Counted from the stretch's first letter, positions 16,830-25,830 are shown. The stretch: 27,857 bases of DNA from Desulfurococcales archaeon (GCA_015521095.1 WAOU01000099.1:1-27857); one strand, 5' to 3'. Translations and numbers: made by a program. The notes: generated by a model from the sequence alone, not told the origin.

Positions 16830-17081
16830 TTTTCTTCGCCTCCATATGAGTGTTTGATTCATCGCTGGCACTGTCTCGGTTTAAACATACTTGGCAGGAA
16901 TCGGGTCTTTAACATGGGCTTTGAGTCCTGGATTCAAAACCACAGTATAATACCGTGACTGGCGATGAGACTTAGAACTAGAAAACCTCAGACCCGTAGG
17001 TCCATAGCTACAGGAATGTCTGGGCCTCGTAGAGGAGGAACTGTCCCTGTCTATGAATTCGAGCTGGGCGGGTGCACCTAA

Positions 17082-19040
17082 TTGGAGACCAGGAGTACAT
17101 ATCATGAATGTGTCGAAGGGCTAGTAAGCGATGCACGGAGGATATTTGAAAGCGAGGACCTCATAAGCCTAGAAAGCATGCCTGACTTTATCCTTTTAGA
17201 CGATGCCAAACGAGTCATGGATATAATGATACAGTTCCGTAGACAATGTTTTCGAACCCTTAGCAAAGAAGAATTCGACGAGATCTCAAGTATTATTAAT
17301 GGAGCCCTCCTCAAAATCGCAGCAGCATTGAAAGAAAAGAATCTGGAGAGCCCTGTAGCCCGCCAAATAATACAAATGTTCACTGAAGACGAGGTAAACC
17401 TCGTTCTAGAATTCGAAAAGTTCAACAAACTCGACCCCGAAATAACTCCCCCCGATAGACTCGCGGACCTCTTAGTATCACGTACAGGCGAGATATATGA
17501 TCTAGTTGCAGAAGCTGTAAGAAAACAGTACATTGATTTCTCATCGCTAATAAAAACTTGGACGACGCAAGGAAAGATCCGTGCTATGGTCAGCAAGGCC
17601 CTCCAGGCACGGTATGAGAGGAGATTCAAGAATATTGTCGAAGCAGTAAAGAGGCTTCTCGACCAACAACCTGCATGGCTGTTAAGGCTTTTCACCGACT
17701 ATGAGCAGGCACTGTTGGAGAGTGCTGAGCTACGTGAGAGAATCGAGAGTGAGGTCCGAGACAAGATAATCCGAGACCTAGGGATTCCAGAACTAGAAAA
17801 GCAGCTCGAAATCGTACAAGAAGAAAGAGAACGACTTCTATCCCGAGTAGAGGAGCTCAGTGCTGCGCTTGCCGCCAGGGAAGTAGAACGCGAGAAACTT
17901 GAGCTTGAGCTTGACTATGTTAAACGAGATAAGGAAAGCCTATCGATACAGGTCGATAACTTAAGAGAGAGGCTGGAAAGTATAGAGTCGCAGCTTGAGA
18001 AGGCTAGGCTAGAGCTGGAAGAAAAACAGAGACAACTAGAACAATTATCGAAAGAATACGGAGAAGACAAGGCCGCTAAAGAAGCCCTAGAGGCAGAAGC
18101 GGAGAGGCTTAAGGCACGTATCAGTGAACTAGAGGATCTCCTAGAACAGTATGTGGCTGCTAGAGCAAGCCTAGAAATGGAGAAGATGCAGCTTGAATCT
18201 AAACTAGAAGAGCTAGATACAGCTCTAAGAGGGGATTCCGAGGAGAGACCGGCAACACTAGAGGAAGCCGTATCATACGAGAGTATATTCATTGAAAGAT
18301 TCAATTACCACATGAATAGATTCCCATTAGTCCTGTACGATCCCCTTAACCAGAAGGAAGTACGGGTCAAGAAATGGGGACGTGCTAGTAAAGAAGATGG
18401 AATGCTTTATCCCGAGAGCAAAGGACCACTAGGAAGATACTCGAAATACATACTCTACGAAGGTCTCATACGGAAAAAGAGGCATCTAGTCATCGAAGCA
18501 TTAAGCTACGTTAGGCCAGGTAAATACGAAGAGTCTGGCTATGACACTATACCGATGCAGCTCAGCGAGGCCTTTAAACTTGTTACAGAAAGGGCGAGCG
18601 AAGCAAGAGCCAACAACTACTACCATGTACTCCTAATAATGAGCCCTACCGGATATGCATCAAAGCTTAAAGAATACGTTTCAGGCACAGAGTTCCATAA
18701 AATGTTCCTAAGCAGCAACCTCACTCTAATACTATTTGACCCTGTCACCGGAAACGTCTACCATCATCCCGCTGATCCTATCGTAGAGAAATTTGCCAGT
18801 GTATTAAAACCGTTAACGCCTAGAGAAGAGCTAGAAAAAGCAATAATCAAGATAAAGGAGCTTAAAATAGAAGCATTAGCCAACTCTCCAGCAATGCCCC
18901 ACTTCCTCCTGAGAGAAATAGCGGAGAAGACAGGACTGCCTCTAAGAACCATAAGGGCTGCAGCAGAAAGGCTCCAGCGTGAAGGCTACGGCTCTGTAAA
19001 GGTGCACAAAGGCGACCTAGTCTTCGTCTATGCTCAATAA
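17082..19040 (+). CDS. Large coiled-coil protein with C-terminal winged helix
   Basis: Unrecognised 652-aa protein, probably cytoplasmic. A helical N-terminal part (1-210) is followed by a long heptad-rich coiled coil at about 235-385 (QLEIVQEERERLLSRVEELS is typical). A globular domain at about 398-575 holds WGRASKEDGMLYPESKGPLG and HLVIEALSYVRPGKYEESGY. The end (about 582-650) looks like a winged helix: LREIAEKTGLPLRTIRAAAERLQREG then KVHKGDLVFVY. The combination suggests a scaffold or DNA-binding effector. TTG at 17082 is the first possible start after an in-frame TAA; GGGTG lies upstream. First of a plus-strand run ending in a Ser/Thr kinase. SMC-type motor motifs (Walker A/B) are absent. 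Confidence 0.88.
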   Translation: METRSTYHECVEGLVSDARRIFESEDLISLESMPDFILLDDAKRVMDIMIQFRRQCFRTLSKEEFDEISSIINGALLKIAAALKEKNLESPVARQIIQMFTEDEVNLVLEFEKFNKLDPEITPPDRLADLLVSRTGEIYDLVAEAVRKQYIDFSSLIKTWTTQGKIRAMVSKALQARYERRFKNIVEAVKRLLDQQPAWLLRLFTDYEQALLESAELRERIESEVRDKIIRDLGIPELEKQLEIVQEERERLLSRVEELSAALAAREVEREKLELELDYVKRDKESLSIQVDNLRERLESIESQLEKARLELEEKQRQLEQLSKEYGEDKAAKEALEAEAERLKARISELEDLLEQYVAARASLEMEKMQLESKLEELDTALRGDSEERPATLEEAVSYESIFIERFNYHMNRFPLVLYDPLNQKEVRVKKWGRASKEDGMLYPESKGPLGRYSKYILYEGLIRKKRHLVIEALSYVRPGKYEESGYDTIPMQLSEAFKLVTERASEARANNYYHVLLIMSPTGYASKLKEYVSGTEFHKMFLSSNLTLILFDPVTGNVYHHPADPIVEKFASVLKPLTPREELEKAIIKIKELKIEALANSPAMPHFLLREIAEKTGLPLRTIRAAAERLQREGYGSVKVHKGDLVFVYAQ

Positions 19041-19057
19041 GATTTGGGTGAATATCT

Positions 19058-19648
19058 ATGAGCCTAGATGATATAGACGTCAGGGGACTTGAGAAAGACG
19101 CTGGAGAGATAGGAGAGATACTCGTAGAGACAGGTAAGAGACTAGTATCAGTCGTCGTCGGCATGCAAGCAGGTCCTGTTGCAGGAGCAGCAGTAGGAGC
19201 CGCACTAGCCGCCGCGTATCTAATATACAGGCGTAAAAAGAGACTAGCCAGTAAAGGTTTGACCGTGGAAGAAGCCAATATAATAGATCTTAGGATAAAG
19301 ATTGATCGGCTCTACCAGAGACGAGAAGAATTAGAACAAGCAATATCAGCCGCAAAAAGACCTTCTCAGAGAAGAATGCTAATGGACGCATTGCGGAATA
19401 CAGATAGTATGATTAGGGACCTCGAGGACATATTGGAACTCTACAATACTCTTCTAGAGGCGAGACGAAGGATCGAGACCCTGCTAGGTCCGAAAGCTGC
19501 TAGGGAAGTAGACAAGATCCTACAAAGAGTCGAAAAAGGAGAGGAGCCCGGAGAGCAAGTCTACAAGCTTCTCCAAAAAGTCGAGGATAAAATCGATAAG
19601 ACAGAGACCGGCATCGCAAACCTTAAGCTCATACTTGGAGGTCCATAG
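19058..19648 (+). CDS. One-TM coiled-coil protein
   Basis: Unrecognised 196-aa protein. After an acidic N-terminus there is one Gly/Ala-rich membrane segment at about 29-57 (GMQAGPVAGAAVGAALAAAY) followed by a basic stop-transfer YRRKKR. The rest (70-196) is helical and charged, with heptad character at 75-100, 115-140 and 165-190. A tightly packed Gly/Ala helix of this kind often oligomerises. It starts 17 bases after the coiled-coil/winged-helix gene, with GGGTGAAT before the ATG, so the two are probably co-transcribed. It may be a membrane anchor for its coiled-coil neighbours (inference). Confidence 0.82.
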   Translation: MSLDDIDVRGLEKDAGEIGEILVETGKRLVSVVVGMQAGPVAGAAVGAALAAAYLIYRRKKRLASKGLTVEEANIIDLRIKIDRLYQRREELEQAISAAKRPSQRRMLMDALRNTDSMIRDLEDILELYNTLLEARRRIETLLGPKAAREVDKILQRVEKGEEPGEQVYKLLQKVEDKIDKTETGIANLKLILGGP

Positions 19649-19650
19649 CC

Positions 19651-19779
19651 ATGAAGCCCCATAGCGTAGTCATTAAGGGAAGGGGCGGAGTTTTCCGAAG
19701 AGACCTTAAGAATTGTTTCCCGTTGTCTGCAGGCCCTGAGGAAAGGGCCTGGAGGTGTTCGGAAATAATGAGTAGATAG
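19651..19779 (+). CDS. Possible 42-residue small protein
   Basis: A short open frame begins at ATG 19651, two bases after the stop of the one-TM coiled-coil gene. A good GGAGGTCC Shine-Dalgarno (19637-19644) ends inside that gene. The product starts MKPHSVVIKGRGGVFRRDLK and is basic, with two Cys and no hydrophobic segment. It fills most of the 141-base gap before the next gene. It carries an 8-bp perfect hairpin, so the stretch may instead be a structured leader. Coding is uncertain. Confidence 0.35.
   Translation: MKPHSVVIKGRGGVFRRDLKNCFPLSAGPEERAWRCSEIMSR
19730..19751 (+). repeat. GC-rich hairpin just before a Shine-Dalgarno
   Basis: Arms CAGGCCCT (19730-19737) and AGGGCCTG (19744-19751) are perfectly complementary around a six-base loop GAGGAA. 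A GGAGGTG sequence starts at the last stem base (19751-19757) and is followed by ATG AGT AGA TAG, a three-codon frame at 19768-19779. No T-run follows, so a simple terminator is unlikely. Candidate RNA control element between operon genes. Confidence 0.5.
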
Positions 19780-19801
19780 CTATAGAGGGGTGTGTAAGGG
19801 G

Positions 19802-20323
19802 ATGGTGTTTGGATTCCTTAGAGGAAAGGGCCGTGACTGGATCGACAAAGTAAAGGTGGATGAGCTCGAGAAAGAGCGGATTAGGATCGAGGCAAGAGCC
19901 AACATGGTTCTACGACAGATCGAGAGGCTTGAAGCGGAAAAAGAGAGGCTCTACGATTATGGTAAGAATGTAAGCGAAGGAGAGCAAATAATGCTTGCAG
20001 AGAAGATCAAGAATATCGAAGACGAAATAGCTACCAAACAGCAAGAATATAGTGACCTATTACGGCAACGACAGGCTCTCGTCAACTTGATAAGGCTGAA
20101 GAACTTCGAGGCACAGCTAAAGAGGAAAGGTATATGGGAGAAACTCAAGAAAGCAGATCCCGAGAAGTTACTTGATGTTCTGGCCGAGGTAAAGTTTGAG
20201 AAAGAGGCATTTGATAAGAGTGTCGAGGCTGTAGTCGCCGCTCTTGGCCCCGAGATCGGCGGGTATGCGGTAGATACTAGGACAAAGTCTATAATCAAAA
20301 AGATGAAAGGAGACGAAGAATAA
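19802..20323 (+). CDS. Soluble coiled-coil protein
   Basis: Unrecognised protein of 173 aa from ATG 19802; a GTG at 19790 would add four residues. The ATG is preferred because a GAGGGGTG Shine-Dalgarno lies about ten bases upstream. After a short N-terminus (MVFGFLRGKGRDWIDKVK) comes a long coiled coil at about 20-95 (LEKERIRIEARANMVLRQIE) with a turn near 57-62, so it may be an antiparallel hairpin. A smaller helical C-terminal domain (KADPEKLLDVLAEVKFEKEA) follows. The helical-hairpin shape and basic C-terminal end recall ESCRT-III/PspA-type proteins only in general layout; no sequence match is claimed. Third coiled-coil protein of the run, 57 bases before the FHA gene. Confidence 0.82.
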   Translation: MVFGFLRGKGRDWIDKVKVDELEKERIRIEARANMVLRQIERLEAEKERLYDYGKNVSEGEQIMLAEKIKNIEDEIATKQQEYSDLLRQRQALVNLIRLKNFEAQLKRKGIWEKLKKADPEKLLDVLAEVKFEKEAFDKSVEAVVAALGPEIGGYAVDTRTKSIIKKMKGDEE

Positions 20324-20380
20324 ATTTAGACTCTAAGCGTTTTTCCCAAGAGTAATTATCAATTATAGGTGTAAGGACCC

Positions 20381-21301
20381 TTGAACATCCAATCCCAGAG
20401 TCCAGGACACTACGTACTAATATGGACGACAGATACAGGAGTTAAACTAAGCCAGCCAATAACATCGACCACTTGGATAGGAAGACCTGGAGGATTCAAC
20501 ATACCAGTCGAAGACCCATACATGGTAATATTGGTACAAGAGAACAAGAACCATGTAAAAACAGGGATCCATGACCCCACGGTATCCAGAAAGCACTCAC
20601 TGCTGGAGCCTACGCTTGAAGGCCTAAAAATAAAAGATGCTGGATCCTCAGGAAAAGGAAGCACTAATGGAACCTACATAAACGAGGCCAGAATACCACC
20701 AGGTAAACTAGCAATAGCACGGCCGGGAGACACGATAAGAGTTGGTCTATATACGGTTTTCAAAATTGGAATAAAGGAGAAAACCAAGACAATAGAGCTA
20801 GCACGTCCAGGAGATCTTGTCACTGTAGACTCGGAACAAATAGACAAGCTACCAGAGGATCTCCTGAGGACAAGTATTCGCCTAGATAGGTCCCGATACC
20901 TGGTCTATATACCTAAAAACATGGAATATACAAGGACAAGCTTTGATTCAACTAATGATATACGTGTAAGGATTAAACAGGAGGAGACATCAGATTTACA
21001 ATATCAGAAGAGGATCCTACAGAACATAATCATATACCTAAAAGACGTACAGCTAGACCTACATAAGGATCCACCAAAAGGACAGCAAGCGGCAACAAAG
21101 CTATACGCGCTCTTGAAGGTGAATGAGTATAAGAGGATACTTTACGAAGTACTAGATAGAGAGACTATCGATGATATCTCTACACTTAGCGATCTAGTGT
21201 TAAAAGGGCGCGCTGGAGAGTCACAGGTTAAACGTCTAATAATAGAAGTGGATGCTCTTGCAAGAGCCATAGATCTTAAGATAAGAGCCTTGCCCAGTTA
21301 A
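20381..21301 (+). CDS. FHA-domain protein
   Basis: Phosphothreonine-binding adaptor of 306 aa. The FHA domain covers about 28-130: TWIGRPG (Gly34-Arg35), TVSRKHSLL (Ser69, Arg70, His72), STNGTYINE (Asn96, Gly97) and GDTIRVGLYTVFKI. These are the residues that contact phosphothreonine in known FHA domains. The remaining 170 residues are mostly helical and charged and are not recognised. The TTG start at 20381 has AGGTG nine bases upstream; a TATA-like AATTATAG lies close before it. It ends 11 bases before the Ser/Thr kinase gene, so kinase and phospho-reader are directly linked, as in bacterial PknB-FHA pairs. Confidence 0.92.
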   Translation: MNIQSQSPGHYVLIWTTDTGVKLSQPITSTTWIGRPGGFNIPVEDPYMVILVQENKNHVKTGIHDPTVSRKHSLLEPTLEGLKIKDAGSSGKGSTNGTYINEARIPPGKLAIARPGDTIRVGLYTVFKIGIKEKTKTIELARPGDLVTVDSEQIDKLPEDLLRTSIRLDRSRYLVYIPKNMEYTRTSFDSTNDIRVRIKQEETSDLQYQKRILQNIIIYLKDVQLDLHKDPPKGQQAATKLYALLKVNEYKRILYEVLDRETIDDISTLSDLVLKGRAGESQVKRLIIEVDALARAIDLKIRALPS

Positions 21302-21312
21302 GGTGGTGAGAT

Positions 21313-23373
21313 ATGAAAATATGGAAAATAATAATATTATTTATAATAATAAATATTATGCTTGTGGCATATGCAAATCTCAGCACTGATGTGTATGTTA
21401 AATTCAATGAAGTCATCGACGAAACAAATCTAGGAGTAAATTGGCAGTACGCGGAAGAATCTATAACTCAAACATATTACAATGGAGAAAACATCTATAT
21501 GGTTACACTCCAGCTCTATTCAAACACATATACTGGCATTCTAGAACTATATATTGACAACAACTACATGCTTGAAGGATTCTATTATGAATACTCGTCG
21601 GGAAGCTATATTCTAGTATACTTTACACCCTCGGTTCCTCTGAAACTCTCCTCAATAGAATCCACATCCGGGGAGCAAACAACACAGACAACAACGATCG
21701 ATATATACGACGAGACAGGATTAATCTACAGCGATACTGTTCCATTACAAGTCACCTACAAGGGTCCCACATCTTACTACGGATACAATTCATATCAAAT
21801 AATAGTCGAATCATACTACGATGGATCATGGAACACCGAAATAGAACTATACTACGCTCCAGACTACCAGGCAATAATCGGACTATACATCCCAGGAATA
21901 ATAAAAATAAGTTCCCCACAAATAACACAGCCTCCAATAGAGGAAGAGCAACCCATAATCACAGGAAACAACGAAGAGATAAACACCAGTGACAATACTA
22001 CGACCGAAGAATCCTCTCCAATAGATCTACTACTCGGGCTAATCACATTAATACTCGTCATAGGAGCCCCCGCATACTATATAGGACGTAGAAGACGAGG
22101 AAAACCCGACCATACCGAGAAACCTATCCCAGCACTACACCGCCATGAAAAAATACTACAAGAACACTACGGCCAGGAAGCAAAAACTGTTAATAATACA
22201 TCAATAGGTAAAGTCGCAGAGATATCTCTGGTAAAGCCGCGTGTCAGGATTGAGCCTGGTCAAAGAGCTGAGATCACGGTGAGATATAATTGTCCAGAGG
22301 GATGTCGAATCACAGCACAGCGTCCTGCGGGAGCAGATTGGATAGTCGTCAGTCCTCCATATGTGGAGGCTCGAGGAGAAGGCAATGTATTATTTATATT
22401 GGAAGCATTGCACAATGCTTCGATTGGTAGCTATCCGGTATACTTTAAGGTAGAGCCTGGTGATTCGTTAGCAACCGCCTCTGTAGAGATCACCCAGCCT
22501 ACTGGGGCAACTGAACGTGAGGAGGAAGCACTACATATTCCATCTACGTATATACCTGGCTATAGGATAATTCGTCCACTGGGAAGCGGTGGATTTAGCA
22601 CTGTGTATCTAGCAGAGAAAGATCAAGGAGAACTAGTAGCCCTAAAAATACCTAAACTCGAGCTGGGAGCAACAGTTTCAGGAAACCTCTCAGAACAGTT
22701 TAGGAGAGAAGCAGAGACATGGAGCAGGCTTGACCACGAAAACATAGTCAAGGTAATAGACTACGGGATAAAACCATTACCATACATTGCAATGGAGTAT
22801 ATGCCGGGTGGAAGTCTACGGGAAAGACTAGAAAAAGAAGGAAAACCAACAATAGGTGAAGCTGTAAAAATAGCCATAGACATAGGAGAAGCGCTCAGTT
22901 ATGCCCACCACATGGGCGTCGTACACAGGGATCTGAAGCCGGAAAACGTCCTGTTCACAAAGGATGGTAGAGCCAAACTTACAGATTTTGGACTAGCTAA
23001 AGTAATGCTCCAAGCAAGCATGAGCTCTGCAAGCGGTTTCAAAGGCACAATACTATATGCGGCCCCCGAACAAGTCGATCCTGCGTCTTACGGCTCTCCT
23101 GATTGGAGAACAGATATATGGCAGTATGGAGCACTCCTCTACGAGCTACTCACAGGAAGACCACCATTTACCGCAGACAATCCTCTCGCACTTATAAACA
23201 AGATAATTAATGAGGAGCCATTACCGCCAAGCCACTATAATTCGAGCGTTCCAGGATGGTTAGATGAGATAGTAATGAAATGCCTAAGGAAGAAAAAAGA
23301 AGATAGATGGAAGAGCATAGATTTAGTACTGGACAGACTTTATCAGATGCGTAATACTATTGGATTAAAATAA
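21313..23373 (+). CDS. Transmembrane Hanks-type Ser/Thr protein kinase with ectodomain
   Basis: 686-aa receptor-like kinase. An N-terminal hydrophobic segment (5-22) acts as signal peptide or anchor. A Tyr/Thr/Ser-rich beta-type ectodomain (24-235) is followed by a TM helix at about 236-258 ending RRRRGK, then a cytoplasmic Ig-like segment (about 305-395, VRIEPGQRAEITVRY). The kinase domain is 416-675: glycine loop GSGGFSTVYLA (424-434), Lys445 in VALK, Glu466/468, HRDLKPEN (538-545), DFG (558-560), APE (584-586) and Asp601. All catalytic residues are present, so it should be active. The activation loop has several Ser/Thr (569-579). The Arg before the catalytic Asp makes it an RD-type kinase. 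Strong Shine-Dalgarno AGGTGGTGAGAT before the ATG. Confidence 0.95.
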   Translation: MKIWKIIILFIIINIMLVAYANLSTDVYVKFNEVIDETNLGVNWQYAEESITQTYYNGENIYMVTLQLYSNTYTGILELYIDNNYMLEGFYYEYSSGSYILVYFTPSVPLKLSSIESTSGEQTTQTTTIDIYDETGLIYSDTVPLQVTYKGPTSYYGYNSYQIIVESYYDGSWNTEIELYYAPDYQAIIGLYIPGIIKISSPQITQPPIEEEQPIITGNNEEINTSDNTTTEESSPIDLLLGLITLILVIGAPAYYIGRRRRGKPDHTEKPIPALHRHEKILQEHYGQEAKTVNNTSIGKVAEISLVKPRVRIEPGQRAEITVRYNCPEGCRITAQRPAGADWIVVSPPYVEARGEGNVLFILEALHNASIGSYPVYFKVEPGDSLATASVEITQPTGATEREEEALHIPSTYIPGYRIIRPLGSGGFSTVYLAEKDQGELVALKIPKLELGATVSGNLSEQFRREAETWSRLDHENIVKVIDYGIKPLPYIAMEYMPGGSLRERLEKEGKPTIGEAVKIAIDIGEALSYAHHMGVVHRDLKPENVLFTKDGRAKLTDFGLAKVMLQASMSSASGFKGTILYAAPEQVDPASYGSPDWRTDIWQYGALLYELLTGRPPFTADNPLALINKIINEEPLPPSHYNSSVPGWLDEIVMKCLRKKKEDRWKSIDLVLDRLYQMRNTIGLK

Positions 23374-23410
23374 ACATGAGTAGATGAACTATATTCATGA
23401 ATTATAAGGG

Positions 23411-25732
23411 TTATTTCTCTATACCTATAAGCTGTCTAAAACCTGGCAATACACTGTTAACCAACCATTCTTCTGGCTCTTTACCTCTGGCGAGACGGTC
23501 TATAAGGCATAAGGCAGGATCTTCATCACCTGCAGGCTGATTGCAATCCTCGACAGCATCTTCAACAACTTCTAGAGCTTCTTTCAGTTTTCCTAATCTG
23601 TATAGAGATATGGCCTTTATCAAATAGGCTTCCTGGCGGAATAATTTCCATCCCTTCCTCTCAAGATACTGCTGGGCCTTTTCCAATGCATCCATATAAC
23701 GTGACTCTCCTAGATCTATCCAGGCGTTAAGGATATGAAGGTATTCATCGAGTCTGATTCTTAGTCTCCTGGGTTGCATTGATAGCAGGGGAGTTATTGT
23801 GTCTATAGTTCTTTTGAGGCCAGGTATGTCTCCTATATATAGATATATTACAGCTGCGTGTATCTTAGCCATTATATAGTTTACTATGTCGCCCAGCTCT
23901 AATTCCGCCTTTGCCTCAAGCTCTGCATACTCAAGTGCTTTAGCGAGATCCCTTTCAAGATAACGCTCAATAGTCATAGTACTATAAATTGTCGGAGCCA
24001 CTATCCGCTTCCTCCTAGACGGTAATTCCCTGTATTTTTCCTCAGCAGATTTGAGCAATTTTCTCCCTTTCTCAATGTTACCGGTCTTTAACAGCAATCC
24101 AGCGTACAAGGCGGCAAGCCTAGCGTACAATGTATAATTTATTCTTAGTGCATCCAAGTACTCGTCGAATAATTTAAACGCGACTTCAAACTCGGTATTG
24201 AAAGCGATATGTTTTATTAATGCCTTCTCTATATTTATCACTGCTGCTTCATACATGCTACTTATCGTACATTTTGATAACTTTTCAAGTATCTCGATAT
24301 AATATTCTCTGCAACAGAGCATCCAACTGGACCCAGTCATTAGCCTCTCAGACACTATTGTGGCCGCCTGCCTAGTCAAACACTCTTCAGCCAACAAATC
24401 AAGTGCAAGCACTTTATCCCTATAGGATCCATGCGAATAGAGATATCCGGCTAACATCCTAACAAGGTCTTTTCTTCTCGCTTTAGGCATAACTCTCGCA
24501 ATGCCGTAGGCAAATTCTCTTAGAACAACTTGTTCTTCTTGGAGCTCGATTATTCCTAGGTTCTGGAGTTTAGCTAGGAGTTTCATACATCGTGCTCCTT
24601 GCCTGGATAAGGCTGCACAGGCCACGTCTAGGGGTAAAGAGAACCGTGCTACGGCTAACATTTCTACGAGATCCCTTTCCACGTCGTCAAGGATCTCTAG
24701 CACTTCTCCCTTATAGTAGCTTGACAGTATTGCCTTTGCGGCCTCTTCAAGCCTTATCCTCGATCCTGCATGCAGACTAACTATTCCCTTACACATTAAG
24801 GGTATCCCTTTACATGTCTTAACGACATAGTCCACGGTGTCACTGCTAGGTGTTAATCTGTGAAGCGTATATAATGTTCTTACTAGCTCCCTAGTATGTT
24901 CTAGAGCTAGGGGAGATAGATAGTGGCTGTAGATCTTCCCCGAGGCATATGGGAGTCGAGGATCCCTAGTCCTGCTAATAATGAAGTATCTTGTATCTGT
25001 GCTCTTTAGAAACATCCATTTGATTAATTTCTTAATATCATCTCCTAACAGGTGGTAATCGTCTATTACAATCATTGAACTATTTGAATCTAGAACACTA
25101 ACCAGGTTATCATCGCTTGGGTTAACAGGGAGCTGGTAACCAATATAGTTTTCGATGAACATTCTTAGCTTTAATCTAAAGCTACTGGCTGTTTCACCGG
25201 GGGTATACCTATACCATAAAACGGGTTGTTCTCCAGATACCCTCTCAATAAGCTTGGCGACGAGACTCGTCTTCCCTACGCCAGGAGGACCCCACACTAG
25301 CATAACCTGTGCTGAAGTATTAGAAAGGGAGAAAAGATCGGTCTCTCTCCCAATAAGGAGATCCACTTCGGGTATGATGCTTCGTGAAACTGTAACAGGT
25401 TTCTCGCCGCGTACGTCTTGTCCGCCTAGTTCTACGATGATTTTGCCGTTCTCGAACTTGATATTGAATCCTGCCCTGGCTAGCCTATATAACTTGACGT
25501 TTTTCCCCTCTATCCTAGCCCAGAACCCCTCCACTATCCCTAGATTCTCCATCCGCTTGAGCCGCCGAGATATATCCGTCTCGTCCTTTTCCAATAGAAG
25601 AGCCAGTTCCCGCGGATAACTAGGCCGCATAGAGAGAAGAGCCAATATACGGAGATTAGTCTCACTTTTAACAAGTTTAAGAAGCTCCTGAGCTATCTCT
25701 CTAGTGCGTGCTCGTTGTCTCCTCTGCACCAA
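23411..25732 (-). CDS. STAND-type ATPase with N-terminal winged helix and helical repeats
   Basis: 773-aa signal-transduction ATPase. An ArsR/MarR-like winged helix is at about 15-85 (LRILALLSMRPSYPRELALL then DISRRLKRMENLGIVEGFWA). The NTPase has Walker A WGPPGVGKTS (147-156), Walker B SMIVIDDYHLL (219-229) and sensor-like YFIISRTRDPR (249-259), the MalT/NACHT-like STAND layout. A second helical/winged part follows at about 290-420, then about 350 residues of TPR-like helical repeats (YAGLLLKTGNIEKGRKLL). STAND proteins usually oligomerise when the repeats sense a ligand or partner. Start is TTG 25732 or GTG 25729 after GGGGAT. Convergent with the kinase (37-base gap). Confidence 0.88.
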   Translation of the reverse strand: MVQRRQRARTREIAQELLKLVKSETNLRILALLSMRPSYPRELALLLEKDETDISRRLKRMENLGIVEGFWARIEGKNVKLYRLARAGFNIKFENGKIIVELGGQDVRGEKPVTVSRSIIPEVDLLIGRETDLFSLSNTSAQVMLVWGPPGVGKTSLVAKLIERVSGEQPVLWYRYTPGETASSFRLKLRMFIENYIGYQLPVNPSDDNLVSVLDSNSSMIVIDDYHLLGDDIKKLIKWMFLKSTDTRYFIISRTRDPRLPYASGKIYSHYLSPLALEHTRELVRTLYTLHRLTPSSDTVDYVVKTCKGIPLMCKGIVSLHAGSRIRLEEAAKAILSSYYKGEVLEILDDVERDLVEMLAVARFSLPLDVACAALSRQGARCMKLLAKLQNLGIIELQEEQVVLREFAYGIARVMPKARRKDLVRMLAGYLYSHGSYRDKVLALDLLAEECLTRQAATIVSERLMTGSSWMLCCREYYIEILEKLSKCTISSMYEAAVINIEKALIKHIAFNTEFEVAFKLFDEYLDALRINYTLYARLAALYAGLLLKTGNIEKGRKLLKSAEEKYRELPSRRKRIVAPTIYSTMTIERYLERDLAKALEYAELEAKAELELGDIVNYIMAKIHAAVIYLYIGDIPGLKRTIDTITPLLSMQPRRLRIRLDEYLHILNAWIDLGESRYMDALEKAQQYLERKGWKLFRQEAYLIKAISLYRLGKLKEALEVVEDAVEDCNQPAGDEDPALCLIDRLARGKEPEEWLVNSVLPGFRQLIGIEK

Positions 25733-25830
25733 TAATCCCCGGGGAAGTGGCCACGTGTACCTAGACTGGCGGGGGCTCCTCCGAGGAGAGGAACCCTACC
25801 AGTTCATAGAAAATATTATGAGCAGAAGAG

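Noticed and set aside
16830..16871. Longer start for the potassium channel at GTG 16871 or ATG 16862
   Set aside because: This stretch contains the GGAGGCGA Shine-Dalgarno for ATG 16829, and no ribosome-binding site precedes the longer starts.
16898..16995. CGGGTCT and AGACCCG about 90 bases apart between the K+ channel and the coiled-coil gene, suggesting a tRNA-like or other folded RNA
   Set aside because: No D-arm or T-loop (GGTTCGAATCC-like) sequence, no anticodon arm, and a 7-base match is expected by chance in a region of this size. A C-box-like GCGATGA nearby has no matching D box.
17915..18304. 129-aa minus-strand Ser/Leu-rich frame
   Set aside because: Typical antisense shadow of a coiled-coil gene (Glu/Lys/Leu codons read backwards give Ser/Leu/Phe).
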